Shown here: one piece after another, positions 35,484 through 44,381 of the stretch
Layout of the letters: each line of letters opens with the position of its first letter
Position numbering within the stretch: the first letter of the stretch is position 1
Notes under the pieces: generated by a model
What the model was told of the DNA's origin: nothing
Seen by the model: the letters and a program-made list of their open reading frames with translations, nothing else
Databases searched by the model: none
Made by a program: the position numbers and the translations under genes
Assembly: GCF_000009365.1 (NCBI RefSeq)
Contig: NC_008260.1
Location: 2,699,001-2,763,000, forward strand
Direction of reading: 5' to 3'
DNA: 64,000 bases
Source: Alcanivorax borkumensis SK2
GTDB taxonomy: Bacteria; Pseudomonadota; Gammaproteobacteria; Pseudomonadales; Alcanivoracaceae

Positions 35484-36374
35484 ATGGATTACTTGCGCAC
35501 CCCAGATTCCCGCTTCGAGCGATTGCTCGACTACCCTTTCGAGCCAAACTACGTAACCGTGGACGGGCTGCGCATGCATTACGTGGATGAGGGGCCAGCC
35601 GACGGCAAGCCCATTCTGATGCTGCATGGGGAACCAACGTGGTCCTATCTATATCGGCACATGATTCCGATTTGTGCGGCGGCGGGCCACCGGGTGATCG
35701 CCCCGGACTTGATCGGTTTCGGTAAATCCGACAAGCCAACGGATATCAATGCTTATAGTTACCAAAACCACATGGACTGGGTTAAGTCCTTACTCGACCA
35801 GCTTGAGCTCACCGAAATCACCTTAGTGTGCCAGGACTGGGGCTCACTGATTGGGCTGCGGATGGCCGCGGAGAACGAATCCCGATTCCGCGCTATTGTG
35901 GTGGGTAACGGCATGCTGCCCACCGGAGACGAGCAGGCCCCAAAGGCGTTCCATATTTGGAAAGCGTTCGCGATCCACAGCCCGGTACTGCCAATTTCCC
36001 GCATTCTCAATGTCGCCACTTTCCGCAAACTCGGCCCCGACGAAATCCGTGCCTACGAGGCGCCATTCCCCAATAGAAAATACAAAACCGCCGCACGTGC
36101 TTTTCCCAAGCTGGTGCCGGTGACACCGAACGACCCGGCCACGCAAGCTAACCGTGCAGCGTGGAAGGCGTTGGAGCAATGGAAAAAGCCGTTCTTAACG
36201 ACCTTCAGCAACGGCGACCCGATTACCCGCGGAGGGGATAAATACATGCAAGAACGCATTCCCGGCGCCCAGGGGCAACCACACCAAACCCTGGTGGGCG
36301 GACATTTCTTGCAGGAGGATTCGCCGGTGCAGTTTGCCCAAGCCGTGAATAATTTGCTGGCAGGCATGGACTAA
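35484..36374 (+). CDS. dhmA: Haloalkane dehalogenase (HLD-I type)
   Basis: 296 residues, alpha/beta hydrolase. Oxyanion segment 'LHGEPTWSYLYRHM', nucleophile Asp in 'VCQDWGS' with the adjacent Trp for halide binding, acid Asp in 'SNGDPITRGG', and His in 'VGGHFLQEDSP'. The layout fits the DhmA/DhlA-like HLD-I subfamily. It converts 1-haloalkanes to alcohols; the natural substrate is unknown. No transporter or regulator next to it. Single gene with a terminator. Confidence 0.9.
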   Translation: MDYLRTPDSRFERLLDYPFEPNYVTVDGLRMHYVDEGPADGKPILMLHGEPTWSYLYRHMIPICAAAGHRVIAPDLIGFGKSDKPTDINAYSYQNHMDWVKSLLDQLELTEITLVCQDWGSLIGLRMAAENESRFRAIVVGNGMLPTGDEQAPKAFHIWKAFAIHSPVLPISRILNVATFRKLGPDEIRAYEAPFPNRKYKTAARAFPKLVPVTPNDPATQANRAAWKALEQWKKPFLTTFSNGDPITRGGDKYMQERIPGAQGQPHQTLVGGHFLQEDSPVQFAQAVNNLLAGMD

Positions 36375-36398
36375 TTAAGGCTACCGCGGCATCAAATG

Positions 36399-36430
36399 GA
36401 GGGGGTGCCCGCCCGCGCGCCCCCTCTTTT
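36399..36430 (+). terminator. Terminator after the haloalkane dehalogenase gene
   Basis: GAGGGGG / CCCCCTC arms followed by TTTT. Confidence 0.75.
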
Positions 36431-36455
36431 GGGCGATCAGGCGGCTTGCCTGCTA

Positions 36456-36466
36456 TGTCGGATTAC
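36456..36466. repeat. TGTCGGATTAC half-element
   Basis: Same 11-mer as one arm of the hairpin at 46217-46246. The other arm is not conserved here. Confidence 0.4.
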
Positions 36467-36500
36467 CTCGCTAGGTTCATTGGCCTAATGACTATCGTGG

Positions 36501-36725
36501 TCAGCGCGGCTCACGGGAAAAGGTGTCGACAAATAACGTTTCCACTTTCTCCCTCGCCCAGGGGGTTTTGCGTAAAAACTTCAAGCTGGATTTCACTGAG
36601 GGATCACTGATAAAGCAATTAATTCGAATGCGATCACCCAGCTCTTCCCAGCCATAATGTTCAACCAGGCGCTTCACCACCGTTTCTAGGGTGACGCCAT
36701 GCAAGGGATTGTTCGGCTGATTCAT
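36501..36725 (-). CDS. VF530-family DNA-binding protein (DUF2132)
   Basis: 74 residues from the ATG at 36725 (AGGGG upstream). '[57 protein letters not shown]' is a near-complete VF530 domain. The family is described as DNA-binding (Vibrio prototype VF530). It follows the GST-like gene closely and is probably transcribed with it. Confidence 0.9.
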   Translation of the reverse strand: MNQPNNPLHGVTLETVVKRLVEHYGWEELGDRIRINCFISDPSVKSSLKFLRKTPWAREKVETLFVDTFSREPR

Positions 36726-36736
36726 CAATAGCCCCT

Positions 36737-37657
36737 TCAGTGAGCCTTGGACAACACGTAACCCTCGCGGGGAAAGTGCACATGAACCTGCCCCACCACG
36801 GGGTCGTTACGGCGCAACACCAGAGTGTTGGCATCGCAATAGCAGAGCTCGCCCAATACGGGATCACGGCCATAATCGCATGGGGCTACACGCACAGATT
36901 GCCCGAGCAAGGGGGCTTGCTCAACCTGTACCGGCAGAGCCCGCGGCTCGGCCTGGCGTGCAATATCCAAGGCCTTATCGGCGCTAATATCCTTTCGTAA
37001 GCCTTGACCGAAAGCCTGCATCCTGTTCATCCAGGCATCCACTTTCGGGTGGCTACTGGCTAGCGGTCGGCCCGCTAAATCGCGGCGAAACCAAAGGCTG
37101 TGATAGGCGGAAAAGTCCCCAGCATTGGGGGTATCGCCAAACAGGAAATCCCCTGTTAGCAAAGTTTCCATATGATTTAGGTGCGCCGCCACTTGGCGCC
37201 GCATTGTTTTCGGGCTACCCGTCTTCACTTTCGATTTACTGCCCATTCTTATCCGGTCCACCAGCAGGCGCCCCAGGCCCAGTAAGGACGATTCTTTCAA
37301 AACCCGGCGCAACAGGGTGAGATTCCCTGCCGTGACAATAGACGCCAGGAAAATCGACAGGTCCACTTCGCTAACAAAGTTTTGTACCTCTTGGCTGCAA
37401 TTTTCCACGACCAACTCAGGCTTGTTTGCCAACCGGGCAATTTCGCGACTCAGCGTGCGGGTATCACAAAAAATGTCGGCGCCGATTTGAGCCACCGGAA
37501 TTTTCCGATAACCACCCGCCAGCGGCGCGAGTTTAGGCCGCGGCGGCATTTCTGGCACCGTGACCGACTGCCACTCTAGGCCCGCATAGCCCAACATGGC
37601 CCGGGCCTTTTCGGAAAACGGCGAGAGTGTGTAATGGTGTAGAATCAGTTCCGACAT
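36737..37657 (-). CDS. Glutathione S-transferase-like protein with extra C-terminal domain
   Basis: 306 residues, longer than ordinary GSTs (about 200-230). N-terminal thioredoxin-like domain from '[29 protein letters not shown]' with 'SPFSEKAR' at the catalytic loop, then '[21 protein letters not shown]', then an all-helical GST-C domain with '[30 protein letters not shown]'. The last 70 residues, with '[24 protein letters not shown]', look like a separate small beta domain. Function not known; a glutathione-dependent detoxification role is inferred. Confidence 0.83.
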   Translation of the reverse strand: MSELILHHYTLSPFSEKARAMLGYAGLEWQSVTVPEMPPRPKLAPLAGGYRKIPVAQIGADIFCDTRTLSREIARLANKPELVVENCSQEVQNFVSEVDLSIFLASIVTAGNLTLLRRVLKESSLLGLGRLLVDRIRMGSKSKVKTGSPKTMRRQVAAHLNHMETLLTGDFLFGDTPNAGDFSAYHSLWFRRDLAGRPLASSHPKVDAWMNRMQAFGQGLRKDISADKALDIARQAEPRALPVQVEQAPLLGQSVRVAPCDYGRDPVLGELCYCDANTLVLRRNDPVVGQVHVHFPREGYVLSKAH

Positions 37658-37819
37658 AAAGGCATCCTATGCTACGCCAACAATGTGCCGGCAAGCCTCG
37701 TCCCCACGGGCGTGAAGGTCAAGCGCGCATTGCGTTCCCCTTGCATTGGAAACGCCATAATGGGCGAAACGCTTTGCTGCTGGTGCGTCATCCTCGTGTT
37801 GTACGCCGGGTCGCGCCCC

Positions 37820-37839
37820 TAGACGACCGGTCTAATTTA
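37820..37839. promoter_or_regulatory. Operator-like repeat before the NemR-like gene
   Basis: TAGACGACCGGTCTAATTTA. Contains the dyad TAGAC-N5-GTCTA and the palindrome GACCGGTC, the type of site bound by NemR-like TetR regulators. An identical 20-mer is at 38525-38544 before yqhD. It lies just upstream of the TetR start, so self-regulation is likely. Confidence 0.8.
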
Positions 37840-37856
37840 CTGTTAGGATAACCTCC

Positions 37857-38465
37857 ATGACCGAACACGTCGCCACGCCACAGCCTGACAAACATCGCGA
37901 TACCCGCCAGCACCTGCTGGATACTGGCCGCGAGATTCTCGCTGCACGCGGTTTCAGTTCTGTGGGTTTGAGCGCCATTCTGCAAGCCGCCGGTGTACCG
38001 AAAGGGTCGTTCTACCATTACTTTCAGTCCAAAGAGCGGTTTGGCCAAGCCTTACTGGAAGATTACTTTACCCACTACCTGCAGGATCTGGATTGCCGTT
38101 TTGCCGATGACAGCACTCCAGCCATCGGCAGGCTGATGCAGTATTGGCAAGACTGGCAAGAAAACTACTGCGGCCCCACCGGCCTAGGTGATTGCCTAGT
38201 GGTCAAACTCAGCGCCGAAGTTGCCGACCTCTCTGAAGCCATGCGCCTCACTTTGCGTGATGGCACCGAGCAAATCATTTCACGCATTGCCGACTGCATC
38301 GACGCCGCCATTGCCGATGGCTCTCTACACTCGCAACCTGCCCATCAAACCGCAGGCAACCTTTATCAATTATGGCTGGGCGCCAGCCTGCTCACTAAGC
38401 TGCACCGCAATGCGCAACCCATGAACCAGGCCATGACGCTGACCCAAAACCTGCTCGCTCGCTAA
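37857..38465 (+). CDS. nemR: NemR-like TetR-family repressor
   Basis: 202 residues. N-terminal HTH 'RQHLLDTGREILAARGFSSVGLSAILQAAGVPKGSFYHYFQSKERFGQALL', then a core close to E. coli NemR, with 'GDCLVVKLSAEVADLSEAMR' and 'YQLWLGASLLTKLHR'. Cys113 and Lys181 line up with Cys106 and Lys175 of NemR, the residues that form the reversible Cys-Lys bond in response to hypochlorite and electrophiles. This suggests the same sensing chemistry. It likely represses itself and yqhD through the repeated operators. A terminator follows. Confidence 0.88.
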   Translation: MTEHVATPQPDKHRDTRQHLLDTGREILAARGFSSVGLSAILQAAGVPKGSFYHYFQSKERFGQALLEDYFTHYLQDLDCRFADDSTPAIGRLMQYWQDWQENYCGPTGLGDCLVVKLSAEVADLSEAMRLTLRDGTEQIISRIADCIDAAIADGSLHSQPAHQTAGNLYQLWLGASLLTKLHRNAQPMNQAMTLTQNLLAR

Positions 38466-38488
38466 CACACAAACACAGAACGCCACAG

Positions 38489-38512
38489 GCCCGCGGTTTA
38501 GCGGGCTTTTTT
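38489..38512 (+). terminator. Terminator after the NemR-like gene
   Basis: GCCCGC / GCGGGC stem with a six-base loop and six T residues. Separates the repressor from yqhD, which then has its own operator. Confidence 0.88.
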
Positions 38513-38524
38513 ACCGGCCATCTA

Positions 38525-38544
38525 TAGACGACCGGTCTAATTTA
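38525..38544. promoter_or_regulatory. Operator-like repeat before yqhD
   Basis: Same 20 bases as at 37820-37839 (TAGACGACCGGTCTAATTTA), 29 bases before the yqhD start. Suggests control of yqhD by the NemR-like repressor. Confidence 0.8.
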
Positions 38545-38573
38545 AACGCATCACCGACCAAGGATACCGCATC

Positions 38574-39731
38574 ATGAACAACTTTGATTTCTACAACCCC
38601 ACTCGTATCGCCTTTGGCGAAGGAAAAATTGCGGCTCTCGACACCCTGGTTCCCGCCAACGCCAACGTGCTGATTCTGTTTGGGGGCGAAAGCGCGCGCC
38701 GCACCGGCACCCTGACCGAAGTGGAAGCGGCATTGGGCGATCGTCGCGTACAGCTCTTTGGTGGCATTGAACCCAACCCCAGTTTTGAAACCCTGATGGA
38801 AGCGGTGAGCGTGGTACAGCGTGATGGCATCGATTATCTGCTGGCTGTGGGCGGAGGATCCGTAATCGACGGCACCAAGTTTGTCGCGGCGGCTTCGCTA
38901 TTCGAGGGGGATGCTTGGAACATCCTGCTCAAGGGCGGCAGCAATATTCACCGCGCCCTACCGTTCGGCTCGGTACTGACCTTGCCCGCCACGGGATCGG
39001 AAATGAACAAGGGCGCCGTGGTAACGCGCAAGTCGCTGCATGCGAAGCTCCCTTTCCACAGTGAGCATGTGTTCCCGCAATTTTCCGTGTTGGATCCCAC
39101 TAAAAGCTACACCTTGCCGCCCCGGCAAGTGGCCAACGGTGTGGTCGATGCCTTTGTTCATATTGTTGAGCAATACCTGACCTATCCAGCCGACGCTCCC
39201 GTGCAAGACCGATTCGCGGAAGGCTTGCTGCAAACGCTGATTGAAATTGGCCCGCAGGCCTTAGCGGAACCAGAACATTATCAGGTACGCGCTAACCTAA
39301 TGTGGGTGGCCACCCTAGCGCTGAATGGCCTGATTGGCTCCGGCGTTCCTCAGGACTGGGCTACACATATGCTGGGGCATGAGCTCACGGCCCTGCATGG
39401 CCTGGATCATGCTCAAACCTTAGCCATTGTCCTCCCGACAATGCTGGCTGAGCGCAAGGAAGCAAAACGCGACAAACTGGTGCAGTACGCGCAGCGGGTT
39501 TGGGCTATCAACGAAGGCAGTGATGAACAGAAGGCGGATTTGGCCATTGAAAAAACCCGTGATTTCTTCGAAGGCCTAGGCGTGAAAACCCGGCTAGCGG
39601 ACTATCAATTGGCTGCCGAGCACATTGAGCCGCTTATCGACAGCCTTGAAGCGCATGGCATGACGGCTCTGGGGGAACACAACGACGTCACCCCTGAGGT
39701 ATGCCGCCGAGTACTGCACGCCAGCCTTTAA
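38574..39731 (+). CDS. yqhD: YqhD-like NADPH-dependent aldehyde reductase / iron-type alcohol dehydrogenase
   Basis: 385 residues, very close to E. coli YqhD throughout: 'LLAVGGGSVIDGTKF', 'LPATGSEMNKGAVVTRK', 'YTLPPRQVANGVVDAFVH', 'LNGLIGSGVPQDWATHMLGHELTALHGLDHAQTLAIVLP' with the metal-binding Asp and His residues. It reduces short-chain and lipid-peroxidation aldehydes, and methylglyoxal or acetol. Preceded by the NemR-type operator. It has the same neighbour logic as in E. coli, where NemR controls electrophile detoxification genes. Confidence 0.95.
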   Translation: MNNFDFYNPTRIAFGEGKIAALDTLVPANANVLILFGGESARRTGTLTEVEAALGDRRVQLFGGIEPNPSFETLMEAVSVVQRDGIDYLLAVGGGSVIDGTKFVAAASLFEGDAWNILLKGGSNIHRALPFGSVLTLPATGSEMNKGAVVTRKSLHAKLPFHSEHVFPQFSVLDPTKSYTLPPRQVANGVVDAFVHIVEQYLTYPADAPVQDRFAEGLLQTLIEIGPQALAEPEHYQVRANLMWVATLALNGLIGSGVPQDWATHMLGHELTALHGLDHAQTLAIVLPTMLAERKEAKRDKLVQYAQRVWAINEGSDEQKADLAIEKTRDFFEGLGVKTRLADYQLAAEHIEPLIDSLEAHGMTALGEHNDVTPEVCRRVLHASL

Positions 39732-39810
39732 CAAGGGCGCGAGCACTCCCTTTACAACACCATCATCCCGACCCGGGGTGATGGTGAAATCACAGAACGG
39801 AGATCACCCA

Positions 39811-40500
39811 ATGAATATTCTGATGATTCTTACCTCCCACAATCAACTGGGCGATACCGGCCATAAAACCGGTTTTTGGCTGGAGGAGTTCGCCGCACCC
39901 TACTATGTTTTCAAAGATGCCGGTGCGCAGATCACCCTGGCTTCGCCCAAAGGCGGTCAGCCCCCTCTCGACCCAAACAGCGCCACACCGGACGCACAAA
40001 CCGCAGCCACGGACCGATTCAACCAGGACAGCGAGGCTCAAGCCGCACTGGCCAACACTCGGACTCTGGCGGAAATACACGCCGATGCATTTGATGCGGT
40101 GTTCTATCCTGGCGGGCACGGCCCGCTTTGGGATTTAGCAGAAGATGCCACCTCTATTGCCCTGGTTGAATCGTTTAACGATGCGGGCAAACCTGTGGGC
40201 GCGGTCTGCCACGCACCGGCGATTTTCCGTCACACGCGCCACAACGGCCAACCACTGGTTAAAGGCCGTACCGTTACCGGCTTCACCAATGGTGAGGAAG
40301 AGGGCGTACAACTCACCCACGTGGTTCCTTTCTTGGTGGAAGACATGCTCAAAGCTAACGGTGGGCTCTACAAGAAAGGGGAGGACTGGGCCAGCCATGT
40401 GGTCACTGACGGTAATGTGGTGACCGGGCAGAACCCCGCCTCATCCGCAGACAGTGCTAAAGCAATACTGGCCCTTTTAGACCACTCCAGCCGGCATTAA
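39811..40500 (+). CDS. DJ-1/PfpI family protein (glyoxalase III-like class I GATase fold)
   Basis: 229 residues from ATG at 39811 (CGGAG upstream); an in-frame start at 39778 adds 11 residues. Nucleophile elbow 'GAVCHAPAIF' with the Cys-His, and 'FYPGGHGPLWDLAED' with the Glu/His environment typical of the Hsp31-like/YajL-DJ-1 superfamily. 'KTGFWLEEFAAPYYVFKDAG' is the usual N-terminal region of these class I-GATase-like proteins. A role in methylglyoxal or glycation defence is plausible because it follows yqhD in the same regulon. Confidence 0.87.
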   Translation: MNILMILTSHNQLGDTGHKTGFWLEEFAAPYYVFKDAGAQITLASPKGGQPPLDPNSATPDAQTAATDRFNQDSEAQAALANTRTLAEIHADAFDAVFYPGGHGPLWDLAEDATSIALVESFNDAGKPVGAVCHAPAIFRHTRHNGQPLVKGRTVTGFTNGEEEGVQLTHVVPFLVEDMLKANGGLYKKGEDWASHVVTDGNVVTGQNPASSADSAKAILALLDHSSRH

Positions 40501-40530
40501 ATGCCCGAGCCCGACGCCAGGAACGCAAAA

Positions 40531-40558
40531 AAAATGAGCCTCACGTGAGGCTCATTTT
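40531..40558. terminator. Bidirectional terminator after the DJ-1 gene
   Basis: Perfect 28-base palindrome AAAATGAGCCTCAC/GTGAGGCTCATTTT with an A-run before and T-run after. Serves both convergent units (DJ-1 gene and cydAB). Confidence 0.9.
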
Positions 40559-40643
40559 ATCAACCTGTCAATTGGCAGCCGTTGTGGCCGGCAGGCGCCC
40601 TTTTAATCGCAGGAGGCAGGAGGCACTGCCTCCCCTGCCTTAT

Positions 40644-41642
40644 TTACTCGTAACTAAGGTCTGTTGCCTTCCCACGAAACACCCGATAAATGAAGAACGT
40701 ATAGCCAAGAATCATCGGCAATGTAATCACCGTTCCCCAAAACGTGAACAACAACGACTCCGTGGCTGAAGCTGATTCCCAAATCGACAACCGACCCAGC
40801 ACAATATCCGGAAATAAACTGTAGGCCAGGCCAAGACTCGCCAGCACACACATCACAATCAGAGACAAGAACGCCAGCCAGCCATAACCATTATCCAAAA
40901 TCTTACGGCTGTTAAATACCCAGATCAGCCCCGCATAAGCCAGTGCGGTAGCAATCGGAATGGGCATCAAGCCGATAGCGTTTGGCAGAGTGAACCATTT
41001 GTCTGCAATGGCTTCACTGACCAAGGGCGTAGCAACGGAAATAAGCAGTAAAAAGCCGCCCATAGGCAAGACTGCCCGCCGCCCCCAACGCACTGCCTTG
41101 TTAAACAACGCGCCTTCCGTCTTGATTAGCAACCAGGAGGCACCCAGCATGATGTAAAGTGCCGGTAACGCCAGTGCGATCAGGATAGCGAACATAATAT
41201 TGGTGGCATCCCCGGTAAGCCCCGTCACAAAAGCACCCAGCATCCAGCCCTGCGATACTGACGCGACCAGCGAACCCACTGCAAATAGCGAGTTCCATTT
41301 GCCCTTATGTTTGTCGCCAGCCTTAACGCGGAAGTCGAACGACACACCGCGAAGTATCAGCCCCATCAACATCAGCGTTACAGGCAAGTAGAGAGAAGTG
41401 AGCACTAACCCGTGGGCCTGAGGAAAAGCAATTAGTAAAATACCAACCCCCAATACAATCCAGGTTTCGTTGGCATCCCAAAACGGGCCAATGGCGGCCA
41501 CCATGACATCTTTCTCTTCTTCATCGGCAAACGGCAATAGCAAACCGATGCCCAAGTCATAGCCATCGAGCACCACATAAATCAGCAGCGCCAACCCCAT
41601 GGCGCCGGCAAAGAACAACGGAAGCCAATATCCAATATCCAT
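40644..41642 (-). CDS. cydB: Cytochrome bd oxidase subunit II
   Basis: 332 residues from the ATG at 41642, overlapping the cydA stop by one base (TGATG). 'LPLFFAGAMGLALLIYVVLDGYDLGIGLLLPF' is the family's first helix, 'GPFWDANETWIVLGVGILLIAFPQAHGLVLTSLYLPVTLMLMGLILRGVSFDFR' is the diagnostic segment, and about eight transmembrane helices follow. The full CydB length and cydA partner point to the cyanide-insensitive (Cio) type of quinol oxidase. Confidence 0.95.
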   Translation of the reverse strand: MDIGYWLPLFFAGAMGLALLIYVVLDGYDLGIGLLLPFADEEEKDVMVAAIGPFWDANETWIVLGVGILLIAFPQAHGLVLTSLYLPVTLMLMGLILRGVSFDFRVKAGDKHKGKWNSLFAVGSLVASVSQGWMLGAFVTGLTGDATNIMFAILIALALPALYIMLGASWLLIKTEGALFNKAVRWGRRAVLPMGGFLLLISVATPLVSEAIADKWFTLPNAIGLMPIPIATALAYAGLIWVFNSRKILDNGYGWLAFLSLIVMCVLASLGLAYSLFPDIVLGRLSIWESASATESLLFTFWGTVITLPMILGYTFFIYRVFRGKATDLSYE

Positions 41643-43030
41643 CACGCTTCTCCTTCTGCTTGTTCATCGTCGGCTCGTTCAGCTTTCATAGCCCGCTGCT
41701 GTGGGGTCAGAGACAAGGAGCGCGCCGGCTTGGTGGCCATGTAGCGCAATGCCGCGATGTAAGACACCAATAGAAAGACGTACAGCAATACGTAACCAAA
41801 CAACGTGCCCATGACCGTGGCGCTACTGTGATCTGCTACCACCTCGGAGGTTCGCATCAGGCCACTGACCATCCACGGCTGGCGGCCAATCTCGGTGACA
41901 TACCAGCCAGCCAAGACCGCCACCCAGCCCGAAAATGTCATCACCGATAGGGCCCGCAATAACCATACTTGAGCATCCCGGTTTTCATCACGTCGCCGGA
42001 ACAATCGCCAAGCGGCCCACCAACCGACCAACACCATCAATACCCCTACGCCCACCATGACCCGAAAAGACCAGAACACGGGCGCCACCGGCGGATGGTC
42101 GCCCTCAAAATCGTTCAACCCTTTCAGTTCACCATTCCAGTCATGGGTCAGGATAAGGCTGCCCAAGCCGGGCACTTTAATGGCCATATGAGTAGTACGC
42201 TGCTCCTCATCAGGGAATCCAAATAGGGTCAGCGGGACATTGCTCTCGGTCTCCCATACCCCTTCCATGGCGGCAATCTTGGCCGGTTGGTGTTCTAGGG
42301 TATTCAAGCCGTGAAGATCGCCTATCCAGACTTGCAAGGGAGCCAGTACCGCAGCCATCACCGCGCCGGTGCGCATCACTTTCCAGGTAGCTGGGCCATC
42401 GACCCTGCGCATGGCCCGCCAGGCACTAACCCCCATAATCAGGAACGCGGCGGTAAGGAGAGAGGCATTAAACATATGCGCCAGGCGATAGGGAAACGAA
42501 GGATTAAAGATCGCCGTCCACCAGCTATCCACGTAAAAAACGCCATCCTCCAAGCGAAACCCTGTTGGCGTCTGCATCCAAGAATTAAGGCTGAGAATCC
42601 AAAATGCGGAAAAACTGGTGCCCACAGCCACTAACGCACAGGACGTCAGGTGGAGGCGATTGGAGACACGGTTTTTACCGAACAGCATGATGCCAAGAAA
42701 CGAGGCCTCAAGAAAAAACGCGGTCAGCACTTCGTACCCTAGCAATGGCCCGGCAATGTTCCCCGCCTTTTCCATAAAGCCTGGCCAGTTAGTGCCGAAC
42801 TGGAAACTCATGGTGATGCCGGACACCACACCCAATGCAAAACTGAGTGCAAAAATCTTCACCCAGAAAAAATAGGCATATTCCCAAGCCTTATCTCCGG
42901 AGAAGGTGTAGCGCAACCGGAAATAAAAGAGCACCCAACACAGGCCTATGGTGATAGTAGGAAACAAGATATGAAAGCTGATGTTGGCGGCAAACTGAAG
43001 CCGGGCCAACAGGAACGGATCAAATTCCAC
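41642..43030 (-). CDS. cydA: Cytochrome bd oxidase subunit I (cyanide-insensitive type)
   Basis: 462 residues, shorter than E. coli CydA (522) and with a short Q-loop, as in CioA of Pseudomonas. Haem ligands: 'ANISFHILFPTITIGL' (His near 19), 'AHMFNASLLTAAF' (second His) and Met in 'RQPWMVSGLMRTSEVV'. Terminal quinol oxidase of high oxygen affinity. Upstream of it lies an imperfect Anr/Fnr-like box, and a periplasmic binding protein is transcribed away from it. Confidence 0.93.
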   Translation of the reverse strand: MEFDPFLLARLQFAANISFHILFPTITIGLCWVLFYFRLRYTFSGDKAWEYAYFFWVKIFALSFALGVVSGITMSFQFGTNWPGFMEKAGNIAGPLLGYEVLTAFFLEASFLGIMLFGKNRVSNRLHLTSCALVAVGTSFSAFWILSLNSWMQTPTGFRLEDGVFYVDSWWTAIFNPSFPYRLAHMFNASLLTAAFLIMGVSAWRAMRRVDGPATWKVMRTGAVMAAVLAPLQVWIGDLHGLNTLEHQPAKIAAMEGVWETESNVPLTLFGFPDEEQRTTHMAIKVPGLGSLILTHDWNGELKGLNDFEGDHPPVAPVFWSFRVMVGVGVLMVLVGWWAAWRLFRRRDENRDAQVWLLRALSVMTFSGWVAVLAGWYVTEIGRQPWMVSGLMRTSEVVADHSSATVMGTLFGYVLLYVFLLVSYIAALRYMATKPARSLSLTPQQRAMKAERADDEQAEGEA

Positions 43031-43125
43031 CGAAGCAACTCCTTCGCTTAATTGAATGGCAGGGGTTCACTCCTAGAGACAATATCATAGAAACTTGCAA
43101 GCTAAATGAGACAAATGGTCCATGT

Positions 43126-43139
43126 TTAACCTCGATCAA
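43126..43139. promoter_or_regulatory. Anr/Fnr-like box upstream of cydA
   Basis: TTAAC-CTCG-ATCAA, a close match to TTGAT-N4-ATCAA, about 100 bases upstream of cydA. Pseudomonas cioAB is controlled by Anr, so this is plausible. Imperfect and unproven. Confidence 0.4.
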
Positions 43140-43323
43140 CCGCAAAATACACGACAACAAATTCCGCAGGTGTTAACATGCTGTATACAGTGGCAACATT
43201 TCTATACCTCGACCACTACACGTTATGCACAGCATGTATCCACTTTAGCCAACAAAATGCATGCCATGAAACTGGTAGTTCAACCAGATCATGCATAATA
43301 AGTTCACTTTCGGAGAGCATTAC

Positions 43324-44337
43324 ATGAAAAGAAGAATGGGGCTGGTAGCCCTAGCCACCGCAGCCATGTTATCCCTAAGCGGCAACGCCATGGCGTTAAC
43401 CAAGCGCAGCTTCTGCGTCTTTGATCTCATCGGTGCCAATGGCGACACCTTTAATATCATGCGCGACTACAAAACTGCCGCTGTAGCTTGGGGCGTAGAT
43501 GTTGAACTGAAACCTTACACCGATGAGAAAATCGCTTCCGAAGACCTAAAAGCCGGCCAGTGTGATGCTGCCGTTCTCACCGGTATCCGTGGCCGTCAGT
43601 TCAACCGATATACTGGCAGCATGGACTCCATCGGCGCTATTCCTACCTACGACGCCATGAGAACTGTCATCGCTGTGATTGCCAGCAACAGCCCCAGCGT
43701 CAACAAACATTTGGTTGCCGGCCCGTATGAAGTGGGCGGTATTGTTCCGCTTGGTGCCGCTTTCTTGTTCCTCAAGGACCGTGAAATTGACACCGTGGAA
43801 GAACTGGCGGGTAAATCCATCGCCGTACTAGAATATGACAGCGCCCAAGCCCACATGGCCTCCCGCGTTGGCATGTCCCCGGTTATGTCTGATATCACCA
43901 ACTTCTCAACTCGCTTTAACAATGGCTCTGTCGATGTCTGCTTTGCCCCGGTGATGGGCTACTCTGCGCTTGAGCTTTATAAAGGCATGGCCCCCGATGG
44001 CGGCCTTCAGGATTATGTGCTCGGTCAGCTGAGCGCCCAGATTATCCTCAAACATGAAAAATTCCCTGAAGGCTTTGGCGAGAAATCCCGCGCCTTTATG
44101 TTCGGCCAGTTTGACCGCGCCATGAAGCTAATCGATAACGCCAGCAACGAAATCGCTGAGCGCTGGTGGATTCGCATTTCTAAGGAAGGCAAGCTGCGCT
44201 ACGACGAAATGATGCGCGAAGCGCGGATTGGGCTGACTGAAAAAGGCGTCTACAGCAAAGACATGATGTCCCTGCTGCTTAAGGTACGCTGCAAACAGGA
44301 GCCATCACGGGCGGAGTGTGTAAACCCACAAGAATAA
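43324..44337 (+). CDS. Periplasmic solute-binding protein (DUF6091-like)
   Basis: 337 residues from ATG at 43324 with GGAGAGC upstream. Signal peptide (about 23 residues, 'NAMA' cleavage). 'RSFCVFDLIGANGDTFNIMRDYKTAAVAWGVDVELKPYTDEKIASEDLKAGQCDAAVLTG' is the hallmark of a putative solute-binding family found in marine gammaproteobacteria. It looks like a TRAP/ABC-type binding protein with no obvious permease next to it. Cys residues near the start and end ('RCKQEPSRAECVN') could pair. Divergent from cydAB. Ligand unknown. Confidence 0.78.
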   Translation: MKRRMGLVALATAAMLSLSGNAMALTKRSFCVFDLIGANGDTFNIMRDYKTAAVAWGVDVELKPYTDEKIASEDLKAGQCDAAVLTGIRGRQFNRYTGSMDSIGAIPTYDAMRTVIAVIASNSPSVNKHLVAGPYEVGGIVPLGAAFLFLKDREIDTVEELAGKSIAVLEYDSAQAHMASRVGMSPVMSDITNFSTRFNNGSVDVCFAPVMGYSALELYKGMAPDGGLQDYVLGQLSAQIILKHEKFPEGFGEKSRAFMFGQFDRAMKLIDNASNEIAERWWIRISKEGKLRYDEMMREARIGLTEKGVYSKDMMSLLLKVRCKQEPSRAECVNPQE

Positions 44338-44352
44338 CCCCTCCTCCTCACA

Positions 44353-44381
44353 CACCGTCGCCATGTATTCTGGCGGCGGTG
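44353..44381 (+). terminator. Hairpin after the binding protein gene
   Basis: CACCGTCGCC / GGCGGCGGTG arms, one G-T wobble, nine-base loop, then CGCTTTACC. Probably the terminator. Confidence 0.55.

Noticed and set aside
37669..37851. 60-codon frame just upstream of the NemR-like gene
   Set aside because: No ribosome site and basic low-complexity translation; it spans the operator region.
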